Both the position numbers and the translations under genes were made by a program. Below, piece by piece: positions 44,434 through 54,597 of a stretch of DNA of 64,000 bases. Below the pieces are notes generated by a model. The model was not told where the DNA came from. It did not search any database and saw nothing but the letters and a program-made list of their open reading frames with translations. The DNA is from Limnohabitans sp. 2KL-17 (GTDB taxonomy: Bacteria > Pseudomonadota > Gammaproteobacteria > Burkholderiales > Burkholderiaceae_C): contig NZ_NESK01000003.1 of NCBI RefSeq assembly GCF_003063415.1, positions 62,001-126,000 on the forward strand, in the 5' to 3' direction. The stretch's first letter is position 1. Each line of letters opens with the position of its first letter.

Positions 44434-45102
44434 TCAACGAAGCAAAAAAGACAAAGGGCTGAGGGCCAGTTTGATCAGGTCAAAGGTCACGCTCATGAGG
44501 GGTTGCATCCAAAGGCTGCTGATGACACCTGTGATGACCAGGGCCATGACGATATAAAACCCGAAAGGCTCTATGCGTGAGACCAACACCGCCTGCCGCC
44601 ATGGCAAAAGGCCCACCAGAATGCGACCGCCATCGAGCGGCGGCAGCGGGAATAAATTGAATGCAAACATGACCACGTTGGTCAGCATGCCAGCTTTGCA
44701 CATTTCGACAAAAAAGCGCTGTGTGACGCCGCTGCCCGCCAGCAGATACAGCAGCACGCCCCACAGCAATGCTTGAAGCAGATTGGCGCCTGGCCCGGCC
44801 AGCGCTACCCACACCATGTCTCGCTTGGGGTGTCGAAGCTGGTCAAAGCGCACTGGCACGGGTTTGGCATAACCAAACAAAAAGGCCCCGCTGGTACTGA
44901 AGTACAACAGCAAGGGCAGCAAAATGGTTCCTACCGGATCAATGTGCGTCAGGGGGTTTAGCGTTACTCGCCCCAGCATGGCAGCCGTGGGGTCTCCAAG
45001 CCGCTGTGCGGCATAAGCGTGGGCGGCCTCGTGCAAAGTGATTGCAAAGATCACAGGCAGGGCATAAATCAGAACGGTTTGAATGAGATCAGAGATGTTC
45101 AC
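44434..45102 (-). CDS. Site-2-type membrane metalloprotease (M50 family)
   Basis: The 222-residue multi-spanning protein has the zinc motif HEAAH in the first helix and the third ligand in NLFPLPPLDGGRI. It is the short form without PDZ domains. It lies between trpS and the Sua5-family gene on the same strand, a common betaproteobacterial order. The substrate is unknown. Confidence 0.9.
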   Translation of the reverse strand: MNISDLIQTVLIYALPVIFAITLHEAAHAYAAQRLGDPTAAMLGRVTLNPLTHIDPVGTILLPLLLYFSTSGAFLFGYAKPVPVRFDQLRHPKRDMVWVALAGPGANLLQALLWGVLLYLLAGSGVTQRFFVEMCKAGMLTNVVMFAFNLFPLPPLDGGRILVGLLPWRQAVLVSRIEPFGFYIVMALVITGVISSLWMQPLMSVTFDLIKLALSPLSFLLR

Positions 45103-45134
45103 CCCTCGATTGTCTCAGACAGCGTGGCAGGTCA

Positions 45135-45758
45135 TCAGAGTCCCAGCAGGGCAGGCTTGCCTTGGCCGTAACGCAGTACCTGCGGTGACTCTCCACTCAT
45201 GTCAACCACGGTCGTTGGCGCCAGCGAGCAGGCGCCTGCATCGATCACGGCACCAAGTTGGTGCTCCAGGCGTTCGCGAATTTCCTCGGGGTCGTTGAGC
45301 GGAAGTGATTCGCCGGGCATGATGAGTGTGGATGCGAGCAAAGGGGCGCCGTGCAAGGCCAGCAACTCTTGCAGCACTTTGTGATCAGGCACACGCAAGC
45401 CAATGGTTTTGCGCTGCGGGTGGCTCACTCGGCGGGGGACTTCTTTGGTGGCTTCCAAAATGAAGGTGAATGGCCCTGGCGTGGCTTGCTTGATGGCCCG
45501 AAATTGCTGGTTGTTCACCTTGGCGTAGTTGGCCAGTTCGCTCAGGTCGCGGCACAGCAAGCTCAGGTGGTGCTTGTCGTCCACGCCTCGCACCCGGCGC
45601 AATTGGTCGGCAGCGTTTTTGTCGTCCAAGTGGCAAACGAGTGCATAGCTGGAATCGGTAGGCACAGCCAAGATCTGGCCTTGGTTGAGCAGTTGCACGG
45701 CCTGCTTGAGCAGTCGGGCTTGCGGGTTGTCGGGGTGAACAGTGAAGAACTGGGCCAT
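45135..45758 (-). CDS. Sua5/YciO-family threonylcarbamoyl-AMP synthase-like protein
   Basis: The 207-residue protein has the YrdC/Sua5 fold features LNQGQILAVPTDSSYALVCHL, KQATPGPFTFILEATKEVPRR and KTIGLRVPDH. The YciO branch is similar to enzymes that make the t6A tRNA modification, but its activity is less certain. The ATG lies 12 bp after the EamA gene's stop, so the two may be co-transcribed. Confidence 0.87.
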   Translation of the reverse strand: MAQFFTVHPDNPQARLLKQAVQLLNQGQILAVPTDSSYALVCHLDDKNAADQLRRVRGVDDKHHLSLLCRDLSELANYAKVNNQQFRAIKQATPGPFTFILEATKEVPRRVSHPQRKTIGLRVPDHKVLQELLALHGAPLLASTLIMPGESLPLNDPEEIRERLEHQLGAVIDAGACSLAPTTVVDMSGESPQVLRYGQGKPALLGL

Positions 45759-45770
45759 GGGGTCTTGCCT

Positions 45771-46667
45771 TCAGGATTCAGGTGGCATGATGGTGAGGCG
45801 GGTTTCTCGCACGGTGAGCCAGGCCCCCAAGGCACCACACAGTGCCACCAGCCCCATGCCCACAAAGGTCCACTGGTCTGGCAGGTGGTCGAAAACAAGC
45901 CAGCCGCCCAACACGCCAAAACCGATTTGGGTATACATGTAAGGGGTGAGTGTGGCAGCCGGGGCTCGGCCGTAGGCCAGGATCAAAAAGAAATGGCCGA
46001 TGGTTCCCATCAGGCCCATCAGGAACAGCTGCAGCCAGACGATCCAGTTGGTGGGCATTTCCCAGACAAAGGGCAGGATCAGTGTGGACATGAAGGTACC
46101 GATCCAGCCGGTGTACAGGTGCATGGTCAAGGGGTCTTCGGTTTTGGCCATTTTGCTGGTCAGGAGCTGAAAGCCCGAATTGGTGGCCACCAGCATGAGC
46201 GGCAAAATCACGGTCCAGTCGAAGTGCTGGCTGCCCGGCCGGATGATGACCATCGTGCCCACAAACCCCCCCGCTACCAGCAGCCATCGCAGCTTGCGGA
46301 TTTTTTCCTTGAGTATCCAGGCCGACAGCAAGGTGATGACCAGTGGCGCCAAAAGGGCGATGGCGGTGAATTCACCCACCGGCATGTACTTGAGGCTCAA
46401 AAAAGCCAGGATGCTGCAGGCAAACAGCAGCAGCCCTCGGGCCAATTGAAAGCGGGGGTGTTGGGTGCGCAGAATTTTGCGGCCTCGCCCGGGCCAAATC
46501 ACGGCGGTGGTGATGGCGGCTTGAATGGCATAGCGAAACCAGAGTGCCAGCAGCACGGACATGCCCATGCTGACATGCCTTGTGGTGGTGTCCAGCGTGG
46601 CAAAGCAGGCGATGGCCAGGATGGCAAAGCCGATGCCATGCAGCGTTTGGGCGCTCGTTTTACTCAC
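45771..46667 (-). CDS. EamA/DMT-superfamily transporter
   Basis: The 298-residue protein has about ten membrane helices in two EamA repeats (first with ACFATLDTTTRHVSMGMSV, second with LVATNSGFQLLTSKMAK). Members export amino acids or other metabolites. The exact substrate is unknown. I start at the GTG overlapping the upstream PHP stop; a TTG nine codons earlier is the alternative. Confidence 0.85.
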   Translation of the reverse strand: MSKTSAQTLHGIGFAILAIACFATLDTTTRHVSMGMSVLLALWFRYAIQAAITTAVIWPGRGRKILRTQHPRFQLARGLLLFACSILAFLSLKYMPVGEFTAIALLAPLVITLLSAWILKEKIRKLRWLLVAGGFVGTMVIIRPGSQHFDWTVILPLMLVATNSGFQLLTSKMAKTEDPLTMHLYTGWIGTFMSTLILPFVWEMPTNWIVWLQLFLMGLMGTIGHFFLILAYGRAPAATLTPYMYTQIGFGVLGGWLVFDHLPDQWTFVGMGLVALCGALGAWLTVRETRLTIMPPES

Positions 46668-47506
46668 TGCACGCGGTCGGCCAGCAGTTCCCAAACCGGG
46701 GTCAATTGGCCCGGCAACAAGGGCAAAGTGCCCAGGTCTATGCGGCTCTCATCGGGGCTGTGAAAGTCACTGCCCCGAGAGGCCACCAGGTCAAATTCGA
46801 GGGCGGTTTCTGCGTAACGAATGGCATCTTGCGACGAATGGCTGCCGGTGACGACTTCCACCCCCCGACCCCCGTGTGCCTTGAATTCACTGAAGAGTGC
46901 ATATTCTTCATTGGGACTGAAGCCATATCGCGCGGGATGGGCAATGACGGCGATTCCGCCTGCTTCGGTGATCCATTGCACGGCTTCTTGCAGGCGTGCC
47001 CAGCGGTGGGGCACATAGCCGGGTTTGCCTTCGGTCAGGTATTTTCGAAACACCTCGGAGGTGTCACTGCACACGCCCGAGTCGACGAGGAAGCGGGCAA
47101 AGTGAGTGCGCGAAATCAATTCGGGGTTGCCCACGTATTTCAGTGCGCCTTCGTAGCTGTGCAAGATGCCGACTTTGGCCAGGCCATCTGCCATTTCCTG
47201 GGCGCGTTCGCTGCGGCCACTTCGGGTGCGGCGCAAACCATCGGTCAATTGCGTGTTGTGCGCGTCAAAGCCCAAGCCGACGATGTGCACGGTCTGATGG
47301 GCAAAGGTGACCGAGATCTCGGTGCCCGTGAGGTAGGGCAGACCGTGAGCGCGTGCCGCTGCAAGGGCGCGGTCTTGTCCGCTCACTTCGTCATGGTCGG
47401 TCAGTGCCCACAGTTCAACGCCATTGGCTTTGGCGCGTTCGGCCAAGGCTTCAGGGGTGAGGGTGCCGTCAGAGACAACAGAATGGCAGTGCAGGTCAGC
47501 GTTCAT
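46664..47506 (-). CDS. PHP-domain phosphatase (nucleoside 3',5'-bisphosphate type)
   Basis: The 280-residue metal-dependent phosphoesterase begins MNADLHCHSVVSDGTLTPEAL (metal motif HxH) and has WALTDHDE, GTEIS, VIAHPARYG and SRGSDFHSPDE. It matches the YciV/RnaB-like family that degrades pAp or trims short RNAs. The ATG is followed directly by the metal motif. It is first in a same-strand run with the EamA, Sua5-like and M50 genes. Confidence 0.88.
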   Translation of the reverse strand: MNADLHCHSVVSDGTLTPEALAERAKANGVELWALTDHDEVSGQDRALAAARAHGLPYLTGTEISVTFAHQTVHIVGLGFDAHNTQLTDGLRRTRSGRSERAQEMADGLAKVGILHSYEGALKYVGNPELISRTHFARFLVDSGVCSDTSEVFRKYLTEGKPGYVPHRWARLQEAVQWITEAGGIAVIAHPARYGFSPNEEYALFSEFKAHGGRGVEVVTGSHSSQDAIRYAETALEFDLVASRGSDFHSPDESRIDLGTLPLLPGQLTPVWELLADRVQ

Positions 47507-47623
47507 GGTGATTTCCTCAAGGGCATTTTAGGCGCATGCTGCCAAAACTTGATGCTGGGCAAGCAAAGACCCGACAGCACGAACAGCCCTGCGCTTCTTC
47601 GGGATGATCCTTGTGGTCGATAA

Positions 47624-47914
<291 letters not shown>

Positions 47915-47990
47915 GCCGGTGCATAGGACTTGGTCTCAGGTTTATGCTGCCTTGAGGCATTCCCGATTTTTCCTTGTAGCCAGACCCAGA

Positions 47991-48626
47991 TCAATCTGAC
48001 GGAGTATTTGGCTTTGAAATCTGCTCGGCAGGTCGTGGCGGTTTGGGTCTTGGTGGCTTGCTGGTGTGGATCTGTGCCATGGCCTTCTCCATGTCGCCTG
48101 CCAAAAGCAGGGGCAAGGCCTTCACGGCGCGGTGAATGCTGTCATCAATGGCTTGGCGGTGTTCCAGCATCGGTTTTTTTAAAACCCAGCTGACCACTTC
48201 AGCCTTGTCGCCCGGGTGCCCCACGCCTATGCGCAGCCGCCAATAGTCAGCCGTGCCCAACTGTGCATGGATGTCACGCAGACCGTTGTGCCCTGCATGG
48301 CTTCCGCCTACTTTCAGTTTGGCTTCGCCCGGTGCAATGTCGAGTTCGTCATGGGCCACCAAAATTTCCTGGGGCTGAATTTTGAAAAACCGCGCCAGAG
48401 CACTGACCGACTTGCCAGACAGGTTCATGTAGGTCTGAGGCTTGAGCAGCCACACGGTTTGCCCATTGAACGTGGTGCGGGCCATGAGGCCGTGGTAGCT
48501 GCGCTCGGGGACCAACGACACCTTGAGTTCACGGGCCACCGCATCAATCCACCAGAAACCGGCGTTATGGCGGGTGTCTTCGTATTCGTTGCCCGGATTG
48601 CCCAGGCCGACTAAGAGTTTGATCAT
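47991..48626 (-). CDS. pth: Peptidyl-tRNA hydrolase
   Basis: The 211-residue enzyme frees tRNA from peptidyl-tRNA that has dropped off ribosomes. It starts [24 protein letters not shown] with the catalytic histidine in RHNAG, then [12 protein letters not shown] and VAHDELDI with the catalytic aspartate. A proline/lysine-rich tail follows. It is downstream of rplY, the typical order prs-rplY-pth. Confidence 0.95.
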   Translation of the reverse strand: MIKLLVGLGNPGNEYEDTRHNAGFWWIDAVARELKVSLVPERSYHGLMARTTFNGQTVWLLKPQTYMNLSGKSVSALARFFKIQPQEILVAHDELDIAPGEAKLKVGGSHAGHNGLRDIHAQLGTADYWRLRIGVGHPGDKAEVVSWVLKKPMLEHRQAIDDSIHRAVKALPLLLAGDMEKAMAQIHTSKPPRPKPPRPAEQISKPNTPSD

Positions 48627-48684
48627 GGAGCGTGATTATCCTTGCGCGGCTCGCCCAAGCATATGAATGCCCGTGCGCCAAAGC

Positions 48685-48710
48685 AAAAGGCCCGCACAGC
48701 GGGCCTTTTG
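48685..48710 (-). terminator. Terminator after rplY
   Basis: AAAAGGCCCGC-aca-GCGGGCCTTTT lies between rplY and pth. It is a strong hairpin with T-run on the minus strand. Confidence 0.85.
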
Positions 48711-48744
48711 AAGCGAGGCTTTCTCAGCCCCACAAGCAAGCAGA

Positions 48745-49374
48745 TTATTTCTTGCCTTTGCCCTTGCCTTTGGCGTCTGCGGGTGCAGCGACCACTGGGG
48801 CTGCCACCACTTCTTCCACGGGGGCCACAACAGCCACGAGGACCGGGTTTTTCTTGCCGTGCGTCACTGGCTTGCAGCCAGCGGGCAGGGTGATGTCGTT
48901 CAGGTGCAAAGACACGCCCTTGGTCAGACCCGTCAAGCTCACCTTGATGAACTCAGGCAAGTTGGCAGGCAAGCAAGCCACTTCGATCTCTGTCACAACA
49001 TGGTTGATCAGGCACTTGTCGGTCTTGACCGCTTCGGACTCTTCTTCACCGCTGTAGTGCAATGGCACTTTCATGTGCAAAGTGGTGTTGGCATCCACGC
49101 GCTGGAAGTCGATGTGTTGCACCAATTGCTTGTAGGGGTGCATCTGGTAGTCACGCAACAGCACTTGGCTGGATTGGCCATTGAATTCCATCTCTAGGAT
49201 GGTGGCATGGAAAGCTTCTTTTTTCAGGGCATGCCACAAAGCGTTGTGGTCAAGCTCGATGCTTTGGGCGGCTACGCCTGCACCATAGACGATGCCGGGG
49301 GTGCGGCCAGAATTGCGCAGACGGCGGCTCGCACCCGTACCTTGCTTGGAACGCTCAAAAGCGATGAATTTCAT
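48745..49374 (-). CDS. rplY: 50S ribosomal protein L25/CTC (general stress protein)
   Basis: The 209-residue protein starts [31 protein letters not shown] and binds 5S rRNA through its N-terminal L25 domain. A CTC-type C-terminal domain (about 100-185) follows. It ends in a low-complexity alanine/valine and then lysine-glycine tail ([10 protein letters not shown]). It is preceded by prs, from which a terminator separates it. Confidence 0.94.
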   Translation of the reverse strand: MKFIAFERSKQGTGASRRLRNSGRTPGIVYGAGVAAQSIELDHNALWHALKKEAFHATILEMEFNGQSSQVLLRDYQMHPYKQLVQHIDFQRVDANTTLHMKVPLHYSGEEESEAVKTDKCLINHVVTEIEVACLPANLPEFIKVSLTGLTKGVSLHLNDITLPAGCKPVTHGKKNPVLVAVVAPVEEVVAAPVVAAPADAKGKGKGKK

Positions 49375-49419
49375 ACATTTCTCCTACTAGGGTTCACCGC
49401 GACCAGTGCAACCCTGACT

Positions 49420-49453
49420 CAAAAAAGCCAGCCATCCGTTGGGATTGGCTGGC
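49420..49453 (-). terminator. Terminator after prs
   Basis: GCCAGCC and GGCTGGC arms enclose a 13-base loop, followed by a T-run on the minus strand, just past prs. Confidence 0.8.
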
Positions 49454-49474
49454 CACTGGTGGCCTTTCTTCCGA

Positions 49475-50446
49475 TCAGGCTTGATCGGAAAACAGGCTCA
49501 TCACCGACTCGCCATGGGCGATCCGGTTGATCGTTTCAGCGATCAGCGGAGCCACGGAGAGTTGGCGAATTTTTGAACACGCCATGGCTTCTGCCGTCAG
49601 CGGTATGGTGTTGGTGACCACGACTTCATCCAGGGCCTCGCCTTTGGCAATGCGATCGATGGCAGGACCTGAAAAAATCGGGTGCGTGCAATAAGCGTAG
49701 ACTTTTTTCGCGCCGCGCTCTTTAAGCACTTCAGCGGCTTTGACCAGGGTGCCGGCTGTGTCGATCATGTCGTCCATGATCACACAATTGCGGCCATCGA
49801 TTTCGCCGATCACGTGCATGACTTCGCTCACGTTGGCTTTGGGACGGCGCTTGTCGATGATGGCCAGGTCGCAACCGAGTTGTTTGGCCAGGGCGCGAGC
49901 ACGAACCACGCCACCTACATCGGGCGACACCACAATCAGGTCATCGTAGTTTTGTTGGCGCAGGTCGCCCAGCAAAACCGGTGAGGCATAGATGTTGTCG
50001 ACCGGAATGTCAAAGAAGCCCTGAATCTGGTCAGCATGCAAATCCATGGTCAGGACTCGGTCAACGCCGACGGCTTGCAGCATGTTGGCCACCACTTTGG
50101 CAGAAATGGGCACACGGGTTGAGCGAGGGCGACGGTCCTGTCGGGCGTACCCGAAATACGGGATGACGGCGCTGATCCGGCCAGCAGATGCGCGTTTGAG
50201 CGCGTCGACCATGATCAGCAGTTCCATCAGGTTTTCGTTCGTCGGCGCACAGGTGGACTGGACGACAAAGACTTCGCGGGCGCGGACGTTTTGCTTTAAC
50301 TCGACGGTGACTTCACCGTCAGAAAAACGGCCAACGTCAACAGCACCAAGCTGGGTACCCAGATTTTTCGCGATTTCGGCCGCCAGCACAGGGTTGGCAT
50401 TGCCGGTGAACAACATGAACTCGGGCGGGAGTGAAGCAGGCTGCAT
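49475..50446 (-). CDS. prs: Ribose-phosphate pyrophosphokinase
   Basis: The 323-residue enzyme makes PRPP for nucleotide, histidine and tryptophan synthesis. It has [45 protein letters not shown] and the PRPP loop [14 protein letters not shown] start at the ATG at 50446, with GGA 6 bp upstream; an ATG two codons earlier is possible. The longer open frame runs through the tRNA-Gln gene and is not real. tRNA-Gln lies directly upstream. Confidence 0.94.
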   Translation of the reverse strand: MQPASLPPEFMLFTGNANPVLAAEIAKNLGTQLGAVDVGRFSDGEVTVELKQNVRAREVFVVQSTCAPTNENLMELLIMVDALKRASAGRISAVIPYFGYARQDRRPRSTRVPISAKVVANMLQAVGVDRVLTMDLHADQIQGFFDIPVDNIYASPVLLGDLRQQNYDDLIVVSPDVGGVVRARALAKQLGCDLAIIDKRRPKANVSEVMHVIGEIDGRNCVIMDDMIDTAGTLVKAAEVLKERGAKKVYAYCTHPIFSGPAIDRIAKGEALDEVVVTNTIPLTAEAMACSKIRQLSVAPLIAETINRIAHGESVMSLFSDQA

Positions 50447-50493
50447 GTGCATTCCAGCGATCAGAAAAAAGGGCCAGTACGATAGAACGTATT

Positions 50494-50570
50494 TGGCAGG
50501 GGAAGAAGGACTCGAACCTTCGCATGCTGGAATCAAAATCCAGTGCCTTAACCAACTTGGCGACTCCCCT
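50494..50570 (-). tRNA. tRNA-Gln(TTG)
   Basis: The 77-nt gene has 5' AGGGGAG pairing with CTTCCCCT-type 3' bases and an encoded CCA. The anticodon loop is TTTTGAT with anticodon TTG, and the T-loop is TTCGAGT. The ispE-tRNA-Gln-prs order is common in Betaproteobacteria. Confidence 0.93.
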
Positions 50571-50604
50571 ACACGGGACGACCACTGAAACAGTGATCGA
50601 CCGA

Positions 50605-51450
50605 TCAACTATCGCTGGATGCCCAACCTTGTAAGGGATGAACTTCCAAGTTGCTGCATTTGCGTAATTGCCAATGGTCTGGGACCGAATTTGGCTTCAT
50701 ACCTGTTGTGCAATGCGCAAACACTGCACTTCCAGAACCCGTCATCTTGCCATACATGCCAGTGTTGGAAAGCAGTTCAAGTGCTTTGGAAACATCTTGG
50801 CACATCGCTTGAGCGATGGGTTGCAAATCGTTGTGACCGAAGTCATACGGCGCTGCAGCGAAGTCCGACATTGTAACAGGCTTTGTGGCCCGTTGAAGGT
50901 CTGGATGCGCAAAAATCGGAGGGGTTTCGATGCCGGAGGAAGGTTTGATGACCCAAAACTGAGCCGGGGGCAGGGTGAGAGGACTGATTTGTTCGCCTAT
51001 GCCTTCCACCCACGCGTTTTGTCCGCGCAGAAAGAAAGGCACATCGGCACCCAGCTGCAAACCAATTTTTTCGAGCTCTGGTAGACGCAGTTTCAAATCC
51101 CAGAGTTGGTTGAGCGCCAGCAGGCACGTGGCCGCATCGGACGATCCGCCACCCATGCCCGCCTGGGCAGGGATCTGTTTGTCGACGGCGATGTGCACGC
51201 CTTGCGTACAGCCTGTGTGCTGTTGCAGCAGTTTGGCGGCGCGGGTGATCAGGTCGACTGCAGGCAGCTTGACTGTCAAATCTTCTCGGCTAACGCTGTT
51301 TTTCGGGCGTTTTTCGAAGTGAAGGGTGTCACACCAATCGATCAGCATGAACACCGATTGAATCAGGTGGTAGCCGTCGGCGCGTTGGCCTGTGATGTGC
51401 AAAAACAGGTTGAGTTTGGCCGGGGCGGGCACGTCGTGCAGCGATTTCAT
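50605..51450 (-). CDS. ispE: 4-(cytidine-5'-diphospho)-2-C-methyl-D-erythritol kinase
   Basis: The 281-residue GHMP kinase of the MEP pathway has [21 protein letters not shown], the ATP loop [18 protein letters not shown] and the C-terminal [10 protein letters not shown]. The start is the ATG after CCAGGTC; a TTG six codons earlier is unlikely. It follows lolB on the same strand, the common lolB-ispE-prs order. Confidence 0.95.
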   Translation of the reverse strand: MKSLHDVPAPAKLNLFLHITGQRADGYHLIQSVFMLIDWCDTLHFEKRPKNSVSREDLTVKLPAVDLITRAAKLLQQHTGCTQGVHIAVDKQIPAQAGMGGGSSDAATCLLALNQLWDLKLRLPELEKIGLQLGADVPFFLRGQNAWVEGIGEQISPLTLPPAQFWVIKPSSGIETPPIFAHPDLQRATKPVTMSDFAAAPYDFGHNDLQPIAQAMCQDVSKALELLSNTGMYGKMTGSGSAVFAHCTTGMKPNSVPDHWQLRKCSNLEVHPLQGWASSDS

Positions 51451-51485
51451 GACCTGGATTATCGCCAACCAACCATGGCACTGTG

Positions 51486-51986
51486 TCAGCGGTCGATCAG
51501 TATTCGCAAAACGGCTTCTGGTGACGGGGAGCTTCGGCGGGCCGTCATGCGACCTTCAGGATGCGCAGACAAGTCCACTTGCCAACCTGGCGCATCGGCT
51601 GCTTGACCTGCCAGCCAGGCAAACAAGGCGGGTATCGGCAGGTCTGTTCCCGTGAGGTGTTGACTCAAGCTTCGCAGGTTGCGGCTTTTGATTTTTTCTT
51701 GCCCCTGTTCGAGCAACGCTTCTTGCGGTGTCCAGCTCAGGCGAGCCAGAGTGGTGCCGATGGGGCTGAGCAAGGTCATTTCACCTTGTTCGGCAGAGCC
51801 TTGCAGTTCAAAGCTGGCGCTCCAGTTCTGGGGTGGTGTGCTGTTTAACTGCAGGGCCAGGCGGCCAGACCAAAAAGCAGCAGCACTGGCGGATTTGGAC
51901 CGGGGGGTGGCACAGCCTGCCAGGGTGAGCATGCCCAAGCTGCAAAGACTCAGCCAGACGCGACGTCGCGCCGCACGAGATGTCAT
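51486..51986 (-). CDS. lolB: Outer-membrane lipoprotein insertion protein LolB
   Basis: The 166-residue lipoprotein receives cargo from LolA. It has a signal peptide with lipobox LAGC (cysteine near 25), then WSGRLALQL, WSASFELQGSAEQGEMTLLSPIGTTLARLSW and PIPALFAWLAGQ, all LolB-like. The start ATG overlaps the stop of the upstream TPR gene (ATGA). A longer frame lies inside that gene and is rejected. Confidence 0.9.
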   Translation of the reverse strand: MTSRAARRRVWLSLCSLGMLTLAGCATPRSKSASAAAFWSGRLALQLNSTPPQNWSASFELQGSAEQGEMTLLSPIGTTLARLSWTPQEALLEQGQEKIKSRNLRSLSQHLTGTDLPIPALFAWLAGQAADAPGWQVDLSAHPEGRMTARRSSPSPEAVLRILIDR

Positions 51987-53704
51987 GGCTTGAAGTTGAA
52001 GCGTTTGAGGGTTTCGGCCAGAGTGGCGTTGTCGGCCTTGAGCATCAGGCCTTCGCGCCAGATTTTCCCAGCTTCGCGTGTTTGGCCGGTGGCCCAAAGA
52101 ACTTCGCCCAGATGGGCCGCGATTTCGGCATCGGGTTTGGATTTGAAGGCGGCCTGCAAAATGGCAAGCGCTTCCTGGAGCTTGCCTTGGCGGAATTTCA
52201 CCCAACCCAGGCTGTCCTGGATGTAGGCGTCCCGTGGGGACAGCTGGACAGCTTTTTCGATCAACTGGTGAGCCTCGTCCAGGCGGATGTTCCGGTCTGC
52301 CAGGGAGTAACCCAAGGCGTTAAACGCGTGCGCTTCCTGAGGGGCCAGGGTCATGAGTTGGCGCAGCAGCGTTTCCATCTCTTCGAAGCGCTCGAGCTTT
52401 TCACAAACGAGGGATAACTCGGAAAGCAATTCGGTGTCTTGCGGCTTCTTGTCCAGGGCCGCTTTGACCAGCGTGTAGGCGGCCTGGGCTTCACGGTGTT
52501 CCCGCAGCCATTGTGATTGGATCAGGACTTTGCGATGCGCTTGTTCAGCGTTGTTTGGTTTGACCTGTGCCAGCACCCTGCGTGCTTCGTCCAGGCGGCC
52601 TTGCTGGGTCAGCAGGTCGGCTTGGCGGCTGGCCAATTTGATGGGGTCTGCGCCCGCAGGCATCTTGTTCAGCCATTGGTTGGCGCGCTCCAGTTGCCCC
52701 TGTTTTTGTGCGATTTGTGCCAGTGACATCAAGGCTTCAGCCAAGCCAGCCTGGTGATCTGGCGTTTTGAGAGGGGTCACCAGAAGCACGTATTGCTCAA
52801 GTCGTTTCTCGGCTTCGGGCAGCTGGTCTTTTTCTTGCAGCACCAAGCCATGGATCAACCAGCCTTCGGCGAATTCAGGGTGTTTTGCATTGAGCAGGAC
52901 CAACTGTGCAATCGCTTCCGCATGAAGTTGCAGTGAAACCAAGGTCCTGGCATAACCCAAACGCAGTTCAGGCTCGACATCGGTTTTCATGGCAGCCTCC
53001 ACCATGGGTTTGAGACTGCTGTTGGCGCTGACCATCAGGCTCATTGCCAGCACCAGCGGGCCAGTGGCTTTGGGGTCTGCAGCATGGCCTTTGAGGGATG
53101 CGTCAACAGCCTTTGTGATTTGACCTGCATCACGGCGCATGCGTCCCACAGTCGTCCAGGCAGTCGCGGACGTTTGGGCTTTGGTCAGTGCTTGAGCAAG
53201 GGCTTTTTCAATCACTTCAGAAGCCAATGCCTTGTCGTTCACCATGCCGAACAAGCGCGGCACAAAAGCAATGGCGCCCGACTGATCGTCTGCAGGCAGT
53301 TCGTTGATGGAAATCGCCAGGGCTTTGCCGGCTTCTTCGATGCGGTTCAGTGCCAGCAAGATCTGAAGCACGTAGCGGCTGGCTTCCATGGATGATGGAA
53401 TTTCCCTCTTCCAGGTTTGTGCAGCTTGCAACGCGGCTTCCCCTGAACGGGCTTGCAATGCCATATCAACGGCACGCTGGAACAAGGCTGGATCTCGGGT
53501 TTTGCGGGCGGCATCGAGCATGATCGAAAAACCGCTGCCTAAAGAGCCTTGGCGTGCGCTCAATTCACCCAGCAATATTTGGTAGAACAAAACAGCGTCC
53601 ATGGCTGATTGTTTGGGTGGGTCCTCGGCTTTGATGGTTACAGGCTGCGCCCAAGCACCGATGACGCACGAGGACAAGACGGCAAGTCGAAACCAGAATT
53701 TCAT
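51983..53704 (-). CDS. Tetratricopeptide-repeat periplasmic protein
   Basis: The 573-residue protein has a signal peptide MKFWFRLAVLSSCVIGAWAQ and then many helical TPR pairs, the clearest near the C-terminus (AHAFNALGYSLADRNIRLDEAHQLIEKAV). It probably scaffolds envelope proteins. A TPR gene upstream of lolB is usual in Betaproteobacteria. Starts up to four codons earlier are possible. Confidence 0.88.
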   Translation of the reverse strand: MKFWFRLAVLSSCVIGAWAQPVTIKAEDPPKQSAMDAVLFYQILLGELSARQGSLGSGFSIMLDAARKTRDPALFQRAVDMALQARSGEAALQAAQTWKREIPSSMEASRYVLQILLALNRIEEAGKALAISINELPADDQSGAIAFVPRLFGMVNDKALASEVIEKALAQALTKAQTSATAWTTVGRMRRDAGQITKAVDASLKGHAADPKATGPLVLAMSLMVSANSSLKPMVEAAMKTDVEPELRLGYARTLVSLQLHAEAIAQLVLLNAKHPEFAEGWLIHGLVLQEKDQLPEAEKRLEQYVLLVTPLKTPDHQAGLAEALMSLAQIAQKQGQLERANQWLNKMPAGADPIKLASRQADLLTQQGRLDEARRVLAQVKPNNAEQAHRKVLIQSQWLREHREAQAAYTLVKAALDKKPQDTELLSELSLVCEKLERFEEMETLLRQLMTLAPQEAHAFNALGYSLADRNIRLDEAHQLIEKAVQLSPRDAYIQDSLGWVKFRQGKLQEALAILQAAFKSKPDAEIAAHLGEVLWATGQTREAGKIWREGLMLKADNATLAETLKRFNFKP

Positions 53705-53781
53705 GGTCACCATCATAATCCAGCCACCTTTTTAACAAGTGCGTCAGAGGCGAATGGCCATCTTGAGCGCCGGATCAATGC

Positions 53782-54597
53782 ATGCCCGAACTCCCGGAAG
53801 TTGAAGTCACCCGCCGCAGCTTTGCTGACCGCATCGCCTCGGCCAAAATTTTGGCCCTGCACATGGGCAAGCCCTTGCGCTGGCCTTTGGGTGTGTTGCC
53901 CCAAAGTTTGGTGGGGCGGCAGGTTTTTGGCGTGCGGCGACGGGGCAAGTACCTCCTGCTTGATCTGGATCAGGGTCTTTTGCTGGTGCATCTGGGCATG
54001 TCGGGCAGCCTGAATTTTGCGTCTACACAAGCCGAGCCCGGTCCCCATGACCACATGGATCTGGTGACCGACCGTGGCGTTCTGCGCTTGCACGACCCGC
54101 GTCGTTTTGGTGCGGTGGTCTGGGCGCCCTCAGAGGATTCGCCTCAAGCGCAAAAGTTGCTGGGGCGGTTGGGCGTGGAGCCCCTGAATGGCCAATTTGA
54201 GGTCGCCGCCTTTGCTGATGCCTTGAAAAAGCGGCAGTCTGCCATCAAGCAGGTTTTACTGGCGGGAGACGTGGTGGTGGGGGTCGGCAACATTTACGCA
54301 TCGGAAGCCTTGTTCATGGCGGGCATCCGCCCGACCACCAAGGCCTCGCGTTTGTCCAGGCCCCGCGTGGCCAGGTTGCACGCGGCCATCATCAAGGTCT
54401 TGACCCGTGCGGTGGAGCAGGGGGGCAGTTCGTTGAAAGATTTCGTCAGTGCTGAAGGCCGCACAGGCTACTTCCAACTGGAGGCGGCCGTGTATGGTCG
54501 AGCGGGCGAGCCATGCCGTGTGTGCGCTACCCCGATCCGCTCAATGCTGCAAGGCCAGCGCACCACTTTTTATTGCCCCCAATGCCAGAAGCCCTGA
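53782..54597 (+). CDS. mutM: Formamidopyrimidine-DNA glycosylase
   Basis: The 271-residue enzyme removes 8-oxoguanine opposite C. It starts [13 protein letters not shown] with catalytic P2 and E3. It has the conserved [11 protein letters not shown] and HDPRRFGAV, the helix-two-turn-helix [12 protein letters not shown] and a C-terminal zinc finger ([15 protein letters not shown]). It overlaps mutY by 16 bp, so two repair steps for the same lesion are co-expressed. Confidence 0.96.
   Translation: MPELPEVEVTRRSFADRIASAKILALHMGKPLRWPLGVLPQSLVGRQVFGVRRRGKYLLLDLDQGLLLVHLGMSGSLNFASTQAEPGPHDHMDLVTDRGVLRLHDPRRFGAVVWAPSEDSPQAQKLLGRLGVEPLNGQFEVAAFADALKKRQSAIKQVLLAGDVVVGVGNIYASEALFMAGIRPTTKASRLSRPRVARLHAAIIKVLTRAVEQGGSSLKDFVSAEGRTGYFQLEAAVYGRAGEPCRVCATPIRSMLQGQRTTFYCPQCQKP

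Noticed and set aside
50453..50608. The N-terminal extension of prs
   Set aside because: It reads through the tRNA-Gln gene; the true start is near 50446.
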